This document shows positions 7,156 through 16,745 of a DNA stretch of 21,644 bases, one piece after another. Source of the stretch: Fragilaria crotonensis (taxonomy: Eukaryota > Bacillariophyta > Fragilariophyceae > Fragilariales > Fragilariaceae); assembly GCA_022925895.1 (NCBI GenBank), contig JAKSYS010000822.1, forward strand, positions 1-21,644, written 5' to 3'. Numbering within the stretch: the first letter of the stretch is position 1; each line of letters opens with the position of its first letter. The position numbers and the translations under genes were made by a program. The notes under the pieces were generated by a model. The model ran no database searches. It saw only the letters and a list, made by a program, of their open reading frames with translations, and was not told the DNA's origin.

Positions 7156-9858
7156 TCAAAGATTGTAGGGGATACAACTTAGCAACTCATGTCGACGATC
7201 AGCCGGAAGGGCCTTGGTGAACAAGTCCGCCAGATTTGTCTGAGTGTCCTCCTTCAAGGCCTGGAGCACGCCTGCAGCGGCAGCTTCACGGACCGCATGA
7301 TAGTTAATGGCGTTGTGCTTCTTACTCAAAACCGATTCTGGGATGCTGGCATTCTTCACGACACCTTGGTTGTCGCAATATACCTGCGCCGGCCCCTCAA
7401 GGGGCACTCCGAACATTCGCAGTTTGTAACGCAATGCAATGATGACGTCTCGAGCATGTCGCATGGCCACAAATTCACTCCCGAAGGTGGAAGTTTCGAC
7501 GGTGTTTTGCCGTTTGCTCACCCAAAGGATTGGCGAGTTCTGGATAAAGATCAGAATCCCTGTATGTGAACGGCGTGTAACCACATTTCCCGCATGATTG
7601 GTGTCAACAAACACATGGATAGTTACCGGATTTCCAAGCGGCTCGGGCATTCGAGGGGGTAATTCTTCTTCTGTCTCGCTATAAAACAATGATCAATCAG
7701 GCTTCGCGACTGTCGGAGTTGCAGGCACCGGGTCTGCGGGATCAAAGATGATACTCGACTTGGGATATTTCTGTAAGTATGCAAACACGTGATACAAAGC
7801 CTCAAGGTGCCCAACTCGAGGTAAGGCAAGATGTTGCGAGAGTAACGAGACTTCTGTATATATATCGATGCGCCCGAGTTCAACCGCCCAATGCAGTACA
7901 CCTATAAACTGTGAGTATCGTGAACAAGCGCTGTCAGAGTCACATTCGTCTGTCGTATCCACTTCCGGGCGATATGTCGTGCTGGAAAAGGGAGTTTTCG
8001 CTGTTGATTTCAGTCCTCGTCCCTCAGCCTGAAGTAGTAATTTCACGTTTCGGACAGCATTCTTAACGTACGTGTTAGCAGAAAATGACCAATACTCACG
8101 TCCTGTATGATCGCCTGGTCGAGTCACCCTCCTTACGTCAGCGCCGAGGTATCGACTTGGTGGACCGATACTCGAGGGGTTCAAATCGTAATTGGCTTGG
8201 ATCCGCTTGAGATGTATTCTTGGTGAGTGAGAAAGGATCAACACATCATCCACATATACCAGTATGTACTCATAATACTTAAAACCGTTCTCTTTTGAAT
8301 TCACTTTCCGGTAGACATCTGGGTCCGCTATGGTCGGTACGAATCCCATCTCCAAAATCGACGAATTGAACATTGCACGCCAGGCAGCACCACTCGACTT
8401 CAAGCCATAGAGTGCTCTTACAATTTTGACGACAGTGCCCTTGGCAAGATCCAAATTCAGGGCCGGCAACAAACCATATCTTCTCGCGGCAGGGAGCATT
8501 TAGATATGCATTGCCCACATCACAGGCGATGATATCAAGGTCATTCAATGCAGCGATGAGAAAGGCAATGCGTACACTGTTGCGACTCACGACACTAGAA
8601 CATGTAATACTGGCAGGAGTCTCCGTCACATGCTGTCCTCCGGCAACGAAACAAGCCTTCCGTGTAAGGTCCATTTTTACATCAAAGATGATATGACATG
8701 ATATCTCCTGGGAAACCGACATATATAGATTTTCCACTTCGTACCTGTTCAGGTGTTAACGCGTCATCAAACTCAAACGCAACCATTACCTTTTTCATTT
8801 CTTTTTGATTCGCTTGCCACCAGAAGTCTGTCTCCGTTTCATTGTCGATCTGTAAGGCCTCTTGAACCGAATGTGGGAGACGAACACCATACTTGTGACT
8901 TGTCTTCCAATACCGCTTTTTTGACTTTTGCAATGATTCGATTTCGGGTTCGCAATGTTTCAGCCACCCACCACTTAAAGGCTGGCTCTTCCTGCAATCG
9001 ATTGGCCACTGCATATTCTGCCAATTGGATTGGGTTCAAATCCTTAACATGTTTCAGATTGACCCAGTTGCACGACCCGTCACGCCATTGATTGGCAATG
9101 TATCTTCCATCCACGTGTCGTGGTCTTGGGAATGCGACGACCCTGCTTGGTAACAGTGAAACCGTTGACGATGTCGAGGGCAGAACGATCCTTCTTATGA
9201 TCTGTTATCTCCTTAAGCACCGCATGGAAGACATGATCAGGGAGGATTATCTGAAAGTTCTCGTCCTCAAGGCAGGTGGGTAAGTTGGCATCAAAAGTTT
9301 GCAAGCGAGTTTGCATCGCCGCGGTTGCCATATCGGCCGTCGTTAGGTGTTGAACGGTCGAGCGTGCGATGGCCGTTCCAGATTCCGTCAGGATCCAATA
9401 CGTCATGTTGCTCCCAACTCGATGCGCAATACCGAGCCAACGTCCAATCTTGGCCTGGTCATCAGTCATATCCATTTTCTTTTCGTCCCAATATGAAACG
9501 CGGTCATAAAAATAGAAATCAAGCCATTCCGAGATGTCGACGGTGTCGCCAGTGAGCCGCTCGACTCCTGGTCGCTGATCGGGGCCACGCGCCAAGATGG
9601 ATTGGATTTCAGAAATGTACACTAATCCATAATCCCACAGACGACTTGGGACTTGGTTTGATCTCATCCGAGCTTTCCACTTGGTTTTGATCTCTCGAAT
9701 CTCGGTCTCCGCTAGGTGATTTTGAGTGATGCCGCGTCCCTTCTCCGCAACGTGTAACTTTGTATTGTGTCGACGAATGATTTTCATCACATCAGTGTGC
9801 TTACCAGCAGTTTGTTCGGACGCAAAATCACATGTGAGATGCTCCGGTATGCCGACAT
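7156..9858 (-). pseudogene. Ty1/copia polyprotein 3' half: integrase, RT, RNase H (broken)
   Basis: Read on the minus strand, the fragment begins inside the integrase core (GIPEHLTCDFASEQT, then AETEIREIKTKWK). It continues through the integrase C-terminal part (YFYDRVSYW) to reverse transcriptase (CDVGNAYLNAP, ALYGLKSSGAAW, YVDD at 8245-8256) and RNase H (VDTNHAG, RRSHTG, SEFVA, YCDNQ, then LADLFTKAL), ending at 7156. The order INT-RT-RH is that of Pseudoviridae/copia. The frame is broken near 9110, 8930, 8730 and 8450 by frameshifts, and a TGA at 7693-7695 separates RT from RNase H in the same frame. The protease and first part of the integrase are missing at the 5' end, where the sequence jumps at 9858/9859 into a DDE-transposase fragment. 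It cannot make an active polyprotein. Confidence 0.85.
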
Positions 9859-10195
9859 CAAAGGAAACTATCTGGTCCTTGGCATCGGGAAAGACTTCAA
9901 GCAAGGGTGGAAGAGAACGCTTTCCACATTGGAAGTACGGATTTGGGTGCGGAAACCCCTCGCATCGCCTGAACACCTTGTTCCAGTTCGCGACGGTCTT
10001 GAAGAAGGTAGCCTGATTGAATCCAAGGTTAATAAGTAAGCATGCCATCTTGCAACAGTCATGCCACGTTTTGTCATTCATATGCATCAACGCCATCTGA
10101 TACGCACAACAAAGAAATGCTGACCTTGACGTATCGCAAAATCTCGAGCCGCGCAGTAGTTGTTCTCGTCTCGTCCTATGATTACGTTCTTCCAT
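9080..10195 (-). CDS. Chimeric ORF: DDE-transposase-like N-part fused to copia integrase
   Basis: This minus-strand ORF of 371 codons is open only because of a rearrangement. Residues 1-112 (SAFLCCAYQMALMHMNDK to AKDQIVSF) match the N-terminal part of the DDE-like gene that is on the plus strand at about 12820-13090. Residues 113-371 (DVGIPEHLTCDF onwards) are copia integrase. The switch at 9858/9859 coincides exactly with the end of the inverted repeat. No promoter is evident. It is most likely a fortuitous fusion of pseudogene parts, although an expressed fusion cannot be excluded. The copia part is also covered by the pseudogene entry 7156-9858. Confidence 0.5.
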   Translation of the reverse strand: MEERNHRTRREQLLRGSRFCDTSRSAFLCCAYQMALMHMNDKTWHDCCKMACLLINLGFNQATFFKTVANWNKVFRRCEGFPHPNPYFQCGKRSLPPLLEVFPDAKDQIVSFDVGIPEHLTCDFASEQTAGKHTDVMKIIRRHNTKLHVAEKGRGITQNHLAETEIREIKTKWKARMRSNQVPSRLWDYGLVYISEIQSILARGPDQRPGVERLTGDTVDISEWLDFYFYDRVSYWDEKKMDMTDDQAKIGRWLGIAHRVGSNMTYWILTESGTAIARSTVQHLTTADMATAAMQTRLQTFDANLPTCLEDENFQIILPDHVFHAVLKEITDHKKDRSALDIVNGFTVTKQGRRIPKTTTRGWKIHCQSMA

Positions 10196-11328
10196 CCATC
10201 CTCACTTGTATGCACCAATTGTAACAATCGTATTCTTCGCTGTACTGCTTCCTGCAGTTTCATTGTTGCATACTGAAGTACCGCCGGTCATCACACGTTC
10301 CCATCATCCTCCACCTCGTAGTGCTCAGATCTTGACGCTTCAGGACTGTCAGTAGGAGGCCAATATGCCATTGTTGGTTGCTCTGTTCTTGCTAGTAATC
10401 TGGGTCGTTTCTGTGGTGAAGGTTGTCATGATCTTTGTCGTTGTTGTTCATGTTGTCATGATGTTGTTAGTCCGTAAAGGACTTGTACTTGTCTCGCTCT
10501 TGTTGATGGAATTGTAAGCACATTTGATGCGTGTTCCATTACCCTCTCCTTCCACGCTCCATTCAAAGGGCTTGGGTATGACACCTGTTTCGTTTCTGTG
10601 TGAATCTAAACGTCGCAGAGCCGTTTCGGCAATCGAAACTGCTACCACCAGGAAGGCACCGTCGCTCGATGTGAACTCGACTCTCATGCTGATACATGCG
10701 TCGCCGGTCCCAACTTTCATGTCGATGAGTTCACCGGAGAACACTGCGATGTTACACCTACTCCACAGACTATCAACCCTCAAAACATTCCTCTCGGCAA
10801 TGCATCGACGGCTTTCACTGACCCAACCACTGGCGAGACCATCATACTGCGATTCAACCAAGTGCTCTGGTATGGACAACGCTTGGCTATGAGTTTGATA
10901 AATCCAAGTCAGATCCGACATTCTGGTCTCACTGTCTCGATGACCCCACTGACACCGCGCGTGGTTTCGGCATTCTGGGCGGTGACTTCTTTGTTCCTTT
11001 CCAGATGTCGGGAACAATTGTGTTCTTTGAGTCCAGAGTCCCCACACCATGGGAGTACGACAATTGCCGTACTGTTGAACTCACTCTTGATACCCCTTGG
11101 AACCCAGGGGAGGTGAACATTGCACTATTATCCTCTTACGATGATCAAACTCTTGAAGCACAGACGTACCGCAACCTTTGTGCAATGGACAGTGTTCCAA
11201 GGTGCATCAACCAGTGTGAAATTTAGTGTGAATGTGGATCTGACCTCGCTCTCAGTGTTTGACCCAACGGCTATGACCCAACGAATGATCTCTGCGGTCC
11301 AGATCGCGACGTCCTATCGCGACGATCA
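9859..11328 (+). repeat. Left arm of 1.5-kb inverted duplication
   Basis: The arm is the near-identical reverse complement of 11581-13090. It carries, left to right, a minus-strand N-terminal fragment of the DDE-like gene (9859 to about 10450) and a plus-strand copia protease region (about 10550-11328). Small indels separate the arms: for example, about 30 bases near 10290 are missing here relative to the right arm, and about 25 bases near 11075 are missing in the right arm. Confidence 0.9.
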
Positions 11329-11580
11329 AATTGCCTATGTTGGCGCGAGAGACCGCGATTCCCAGGTAACTGCCGAAGTGGTGGCACGCAAGTTCAGATG
11401 CGGTCTAGAAACTGCACAAAAAGACGCTTAAGGCGACGACACAACGCGGCGTTCGACACGCGATGCACCCGCTACATTGCTGCTACTATCAAGTTGACCA
11501 CCTGAGCTTGCACCGTCAAAGACTGAAGGACACATTTTACATGGACACCCTTTTCTTCAAAGTCAATCGCCGGATTTACG
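10550..11580 (+). pseudogene. Copia protease and pre-integrase region, plus strand (broken)
   Basis: Across several frames the plus strand encodes a copia protease with the motif LDSHADTC. The catalytic Asp codon is at 10679-10681. It is followed by TGETIILRFNQVLWYGQRL, DFFVPFQMSGTIVFFESR and WNPGEVNI, then AEVVARKFRCGLETAQK. The gag-pre-integrase stretch MHPLHCCYYQVDHLSLHRQ lies at 11463-11519 and KDTFYMDTLFFKV at about 11527-11565. The sequence then breaks off into the right arm. At least four frame changes are needed to follow it. It is most simply the missing 5' part of the copia element whose integrase-RT-RNase H half lies in the opposite direction at 7156-9858. Confidence 0.75.
11329..11580. 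other. Unique spacer of the inverted duplication
   Basis: These 252 bases separate the two arms and occur once. They carry the copia sequence that follows the protease (end of the linker and pre-integrase domain) on the plus strand, so the left arm plus spacer is the longer of the two copia 5' fragments. Confidence 0.8.
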
Positions 11581-12420
11581 TGATCGTCGCGATAGGACGT
11601 CGCGATCTGGACCGCAGAGATCATTCGTTGGGTCATAGCCGTTGGGTCAAACACTGAGAGCGAGGTCAGATCCACATTCACACTAAATTTCACACTGGTT
11701 GATGCACCTTGGAACACTGTCCATTGCACAAAGGTTGCGGTACGTCTGTGCTTCAAGAGTTTGATCATCGTAAGAGGATAATAGTGCAATGTTCACCTCC
11801 CCTGGGTTCCAAGGGGTATATTGTCGTACTCCCATGGTGTGGGGACTCTGGACTCAAAGAACACAATTGTTCCCGACATCTGGGGAAAGGAACAAAGAAG
11901 TCACCGCCCAGAATGCCGAAACCACGCGCGGTGTCAGTGGGGTCATCCGAGACGGTGAGACCAGAATGTCGGATCTGACTTGGATTTATCAAACTCATAG
12001 CCAAGCGTTGTCCATACCAGAGCACTTGGTTGAATCGCAGTATGATGGTCTCGCCAGTGGTTGGGTCAGTGAAAGCCGTCGATGCATTGCCGAGAGGAAT
12101 GTTTTGAGGGGTTGATAGTCTGTGGAGTAAGGTGTAACATCGCAGTGTTCTCCGGTGAACTCATCGACATGAAAGTTGGGACCGGCGACGCATGTATCAG
12201 CATGAGAGTCGAGTTCACATCGAGCGACGGTGCCTTCCCCTGGTGGTAGCAGTTTCGATTGCCGAAACGGCTCTGCGACGTTTAGTTCACACAAGAAACG
12301 AAACAGGTGTCATACCCAAGCCCTTTGAATGGAGCGTGGAAGGAGAGGGTAATGGAACACGCATCAAATGTGCTTACAATTCCATCAACAAGAGCGAGAC
12401 CAAGTACAAGTCCTTTACGG
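11581..12420 (-). pseudogene. Copia protease region, minus strand (broken)
   Basis: On the minus strand, an ORF from 12294 down to 11995 reads ARCELDSHADTCVAGPNFHV, the copia protease active site (Asp codon at 12208-12210). Further on, the stretch MTQRMISAVQIATSYRDD lies in the ORF 11789-11472. The fragment ends at 11581, so integrase, RT and RNase H do not follow in this orientation. It has its own indels, including a gap of about 25 bases near 11820. It is a duplicate of the plus-strand fragment at 10550-11328. No gag domain or LTR is recognisable on its 5' side before the DDE-like gene begins. Confidence 0.75.
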
Positions 12421-13090
12421 ACTAACAACAATGATCATGACAACGCAGGCAACAACAACGACAAAGATCATGAACAACCTTCACCACAGAAACGACCCAG
12501 ATTACTAGCAAGAACAGAGCAACCAACAATGGCATATTGGCCTCCTACTGACAGTCCTGAAGCGCGTCAGGTCTTCAAGCCAATTACTCTGAGCACTACG
12601 AGGTGGAGGATGATGGGAACTGTTGGTAGTGTCGATGATGATGCAACAACTACCGGCGGTACTTCAGTATGCAACAATGAAACTGCAAAGGAAGCAGTAC
12701 AGCGAAGAATACGATTGTTACAATTGGTGCATACAAGTGAGGATGGATGGAAGAACGTAATCATAGGACGAGACGAGAACAACTACTGCACGAAGCTCGA
12801 GATTTTTGCGATACGTCAAAGGTCAGCATTTCTTTGTTGTGCGTATCAGATGGCGTTGATGCATATGAATGACAAAACGTGGCATGACTGTTGCAAGATG
12901 GCATGCAACTTACTTATTAACCTTGGATTCAATCAGGCTACCTTCTTCAAGACCGTCACGAACTGGAACAAGGTGTTCAGGCGATGCGAGGGGTTTCCGC
13001 ACCCAAATCCGTACTTCCAATGTGGAAAGCGTTCTCTTCCACCCTTGCTTGAAGTCTTTCCCGATGCCAAGGACCAGATAGTTTCCTTTG
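11581..13090 (-). repeat. Right arm of 1.5-kb inverted duplication
   Basis: This is the reverse-complementary counterpart of 9859-11328. The match starts at TGATCGTCGCGATAGGAC (11581) and ends at GTTTCCTTTG (13090). Beyond 13090 the DDE-like gene continues here (GVKNLATL), whereas the left arm switches to integrase. The right arm is therefore the parental context for the DDE part. Confidence 0.9.
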
Positions 13091-15193
13091 GCGTCAAGAA
13101 CCTAGCAACACTAAGTATACAGAGTGGTCACGACTTCATTGCTTGTAAGTAAGGTTATTCCAAGGTTAGCATCAACTTGGCAACGTTAAAAAATGGCGAG
13201 TGCTAGTAACAGTGACAGTGTCGAACCTACTACTACTGCTGATGTTTCCGATGGTGATACTTTATCAATCAGCAATGCTTTTTTGAATGCTCATAGCCTG
13301 GAGTCCATGAGCTTAACCACTGCTTGGCGGTGGATGCGTCTTTTTAGGATTTCAGTACGACACGAGAAAGAAGAGTTTCTACGTCGACGGACATGAACGT
13401 GAGGATGTTGTTAGTGCTCGTTCTGTATTCTGTAAACGTTATCTTACAGAATTCGAGCACTATTGCAACCGCTGGGTTCAAGTATCAGTTGATGAGGCAA
13501 AAACAATCAATGATCTAAACATCGATTTCGGTTATTCCTATTTTGACATCGTCACCACCATCCAGGCCAGGAAAGGCTCGAATTCCATGTGGACTATTGG
13601 AATCGAGTCATCGCTGCCACTGACGCCAACCAACAAATGATCCAAAAAGAGAAAAGAAACCAACAACAAGCATACGTGTTTCCTCGCAGACGCGCCCTCT
13701 GATGATCATCGATCAAGTTGAGAGCGTCTTCGCTCAGTACTTGCTTGGGTCAGATGTGGGTTGGACCAAAGGGCCAACGCCCATTGCTTCCAAAGCCAGA
13801 AGGAGATGGCTACATGCTGTCAGCCTTCGTATCAAGAGAGTTTGGCTTTGGGAAAGAAATGACGGACGCTTAGTTAGCGATGGTGAATGATGCCCAACGC
13901 GGAACACATAAGACTTACATTGACACTCAAGCTGCCAACAAGAGTCTGAAGTCCATCGAGAAACCGCTGTTGACTGAATCTCCATTTGTTAAGTATCTTG
14001 ATATTGGTGCAAACAACAAAGGATATTGGAATAGCTTTCACATGAGCTTGCAGTTTGAAGATGTGGTTGGCTGACTGCTTGCAGGTTCTCTATCCTGAGT
14101 ATGACTTCATATTCTTATTTGATCACAGTCAGGGGCATGCATAAAAGAGAAATGGAGCCCTGAGCGTTATGCACGTGTCGCAAATGTTTGGTGGGGCACA
14201 ACGAATCATGAGAGACACAGTAATCATACAAGCAGACGGTTATCTTGGCACACACTCACCAAAATTGAATGTTGGAGACACTCAATCACTTGTATGCAAC
14301 CCGATGATATTGGTCCATGGTATATTTCACATGAACAAAGAGAGGCACAACGTTACAATCGACCCACAGGACAGAGCAGGTGTGTTGAGCAGTCTAAGAA
14401 GCTTCTGATTAAAGCTCTGTTGGAAGCTGGAGTTGAGCTACCAGAACAAAGGAGTTACACCAGAAAAGAACTGCAAACGTTTGCAAAGAGGCACGATGTT
14501 GACATTTTTGACAACAACCAGCAAATTATTGGCGGAAGGATGGGGCAACCGAAAGGTCTTCTTCAAGTACTTTGGGAAAGAGGGCTTCGTAATGAGACAA
14601 TGTTAGACAAGTATACACTGGATGGTCGCAAGATCCGATAACAGGCAAATTGACTTACGCTATTCACTTCGACATCTCTACTTGCTGTGTGCAAGGACTT
14701 TAAAGAAGAAGAAACTGCACTTCAGTATCTGGGGACTCAACTGGGAGTGACAGTTCAACTTACTATGCCAAAATTTCATGCAGAGCTTGCCGGTGAAGGC
14801 GTGGAGTACTGTTGGGCACAAGCAAAATCCTTTTATCACCGAGTTCCAGTTTTGCGACAGCGTGGCCGAGAGAACTTCAAGCAACTTGTCAGGGAATGCA
14901 CGTGTCCTGTGAATGTGATAACGAAAGAACGAGTTGAGAAATTTGCTGCGAGGGCGCGGGCGTACATCTGCACTTACCATTATCTTGATACCCAACAGTT
15001 TCAACGACGTGAGTCTGACACTCTTGAGAATGATGCGATAAACGATACTTGTCCGAGGCAAGAACTCCTCTCCTTCAGCAATATTGAATGGCTTCGGAAA
15101 GCACTCAAAGGGCACAGGTGTGCCCTTGATTTTGATAGTGGCTGGTTTTGTCAATTCAATGTTAAAGAAGGAAGCGAAGAAGGCAAACAATGA
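12307..15193 (+). pseudogene. DDE-transposase-like gene (broken)
   Basis: The plus strand carries the pieces of one long protein in changing frames. The N-terminal part to 13152 has Cys/His-rich and helix-turn-helix-like stretches (CCKMACNLLINLGFNQATFF, FPHPNPYFQCGKR). Next come 13193-13396, 13400-13690 (FEHYCNRWVQVSVDEAK), 13702-14074 (YLDIGANNKGYWNSFHM), 14075-14641 and 14687-15193 (FHAELAGEGVEYCWAQAK). The order DES-type motif, FDHSQGH, then HAEL...VEYCW resembles the three acidic motifs of DDE transposases common in fungi and diatoms. D2 is at 14121-14123 and the E at 14804-14806. The first Asp position appears to be Val (13717-13719). Breaks include frameshifts near 13150, 13350 and 13557, a TAG at about 13873 and a TAA at 14142-14144. 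I saw no terminal repeats. Confidence 0.65.
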
Positions 15194-15362
15194 TTAAACG
15201 TAACAATGAGTTAATTTATGGCAATTGTGGAGGAAGACGAACTTTCCAAAAGATATTCGAGAATTTACTTTAATTTACATAACAAGATTTTCTTGTCCGG
15301 TCCGGACGAAATACTGCCGTAGCCCAGATAGGGAAAGCCCGGCCAGACTTTTGTGATATGGG

Positions 15363-15512
15363 ACGCCGGTCCTTTAACGTCTCTATTGCCGGACGAGATA
15401 GTGTTGGTACGTTGGTATGACATACCATTGCCGTACAGCCGTAGGCATACAGTATGTGCGCCGGTTAATTGTGAAATGGGAACGCCGGTCCTTTAACGTC
15501 TCTATTGCCGGA
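15363..15512. repeat. 31-bp direct repeat, 119-bp spacing
   Basis: ACGCCGGTCCTTTAACGTCT and the following 11 bases occur at 15363-15393 and again at 15482-15512 without mismatch. The bases upstream are also similar (TTGTGATATGGG against TTGTGAAATGGG). Confidence 0.85.
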
Positions 15513-15724
15513 AGAGAAAAAGTGTTGGTACTCAATGCCGTAGGCATACAGTGTATGTACTGATACTACAAAAACAACGTAGGCATACAGTATGTACTGA
15601 TACTACTAAAACAACCACACTACAGTACCAGTAAACTAAAGACTAAACATCCATACAGAATCAACGCGGCCGGTACAACAGTAAACTAACATGACTAAAA
15701 CATCCAAACAGAATCAACGCGGCC
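15441..15724. repeat. Short direct repeats: GTAGGCATACAGT and CAACGCGGCC units
   Basis: GTAGGCATACAG followed by a TATGT variant occurs three times (from 15441, about 15539 and 15579), twice followed by TACTGATACTAC. A second unit of about 43 bases, GTAAACTAA to CAACGCGGCC, is tandemly repeated (about 15631-15672 and 15681-15724) with a few differences. Confidence 0.7.
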
Positions 15725-15939
15725 TTGGGCCGCACATATCCAGTCTGGTCTACTCTAGGATTTTGTATGAGTAGCATAAATTGTACTGAGTACTTGTACG
15801 AGGTTAGGATGAAACCTGCTGTACAAGTACGGAGTACATTTGTACCGGTACTGTACTCCGAGAGGACAGCCACGGGTACTTGTCGTGTAGGCGGTACTGT
15901 TTACTGTTTACATTCATAAATCATGTGGATCAGAATCAA

Positions 15940-16017
15940 ATTCCCCGGCAGAGATTCAAATTCCCAGTACGTGATTCAAAATCTCGGGCAGAGATTCAAA
16001 CTCCAAGGCAGAGATGC
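15940..16017. repeat. About 21-bp degenerate tandem repeat
   Basis: GGCAGAGATTCAAA-type units recur at roughly 20-21 base spacing, four times in variant form. Confidence 0.6.
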
Positions 16018-16444
16018 CTGTTATAAGCTATATAGGCACATTTTGAGTCTTGATGCAAAACAATGGTCACCGAGAGCGAATCTCAGCGGGGACAGGAGCA
16101 CCTCTGCCTAACGGTGATTTCTGTGTGAGGATGTGTTTCGTGTGGGTAATGCGAATCTATAGATTCCCTAAAAAGCACTATGTGTGTCGCGTGTTGTACG
16201 TTCAAGGTATGTCTAACAGTATGCAGATAGCAGATACTGCGCATCAAGTTGTTCTGAGACGACACGTCGCGGAGGGAATACGTATGACATACATAGTATG
16301 GTTCAGGAAGATTCACTTTGCAAAGGACATCACCACCCTCATCTGACGAGCATCGTCGAAGATGATTCGGAGTAACAGGAACAGTATCCGTAACGCGGCT
16401 GCGCACTCCGGACTACCAGGTACAGTACTGGTACGAGTACCTTT

Positions 16445-16450
16445 TATAAA
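16445..16450 (+). promoter_or_regulatory. Candidate TATA box, copy B
   Basis: TATAAA is kept at the same place as in copy A. The GTAC-rich sequence just upstream differs from copy A by several substitutions and small insertions. Confidence 0.35.
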
Positions 16451-16559
16451 TCCCTGGTGGTCACGGCAGCGATAGGTATGGTCATATTAGGCATACATGC
16501 TATGAAGCTATAATGATCAATCATCATGAAAGATTCATGGGGCGGCATTAAGATTCAGA

Positions 16560-16745
16560 ATGGTGCTCTTTCTGCCCACCGGACGTGGTCCAGCTTGCGA
16601 ATGTGCGAATGATGAGTTCCTGATCAACGCTCATCGACGTCGCTCGTGTTATCGGAAATTTTGCTGGAGCGTAATTCTGCCCACATCTCGTTCAAGCAGC
16701 GCTGTTACCAAACCAGACGCAGCTCAATTCGGCAATACAAGATAG
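16560..16745 (+). other. Conserved 61-codon leader ORF, copy B
   Basis: This is the counterpart of the leader ORF of copy A, the same length, with changes H to R and S to N. The GTAAGT donor follows at about 16754. Confidence 0.2.

Larger units (their letters stand above)
15194..16296. other. Non-coding region with short direct repeats
   Basis: No gene is supported. The region is rich in GTAC/TACTG words and contains three families of short direct repeats, listed separately. It separates the dead transposon from the flank of copy B. Confidence 0.5.

Noticed and set aside
10448-11050. 200-codon minus-strand ORF, repeated on the plus strand at 11789-12115
   Set aside because: It is antisense to the copia protease region, which has the LDSHADT motif on the other strand.
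14678-15190. 170-codon minus-strand ORF
   Set aside because: Antisense to the 3' part of the DDE-like gene. No recognisable domain.
16050-16406. Overlapping ORFs on both strands of about 100 codons
   Set aside because: No motif, and the region overlaps the duplicated flank, where the frame is not kept in copy A.
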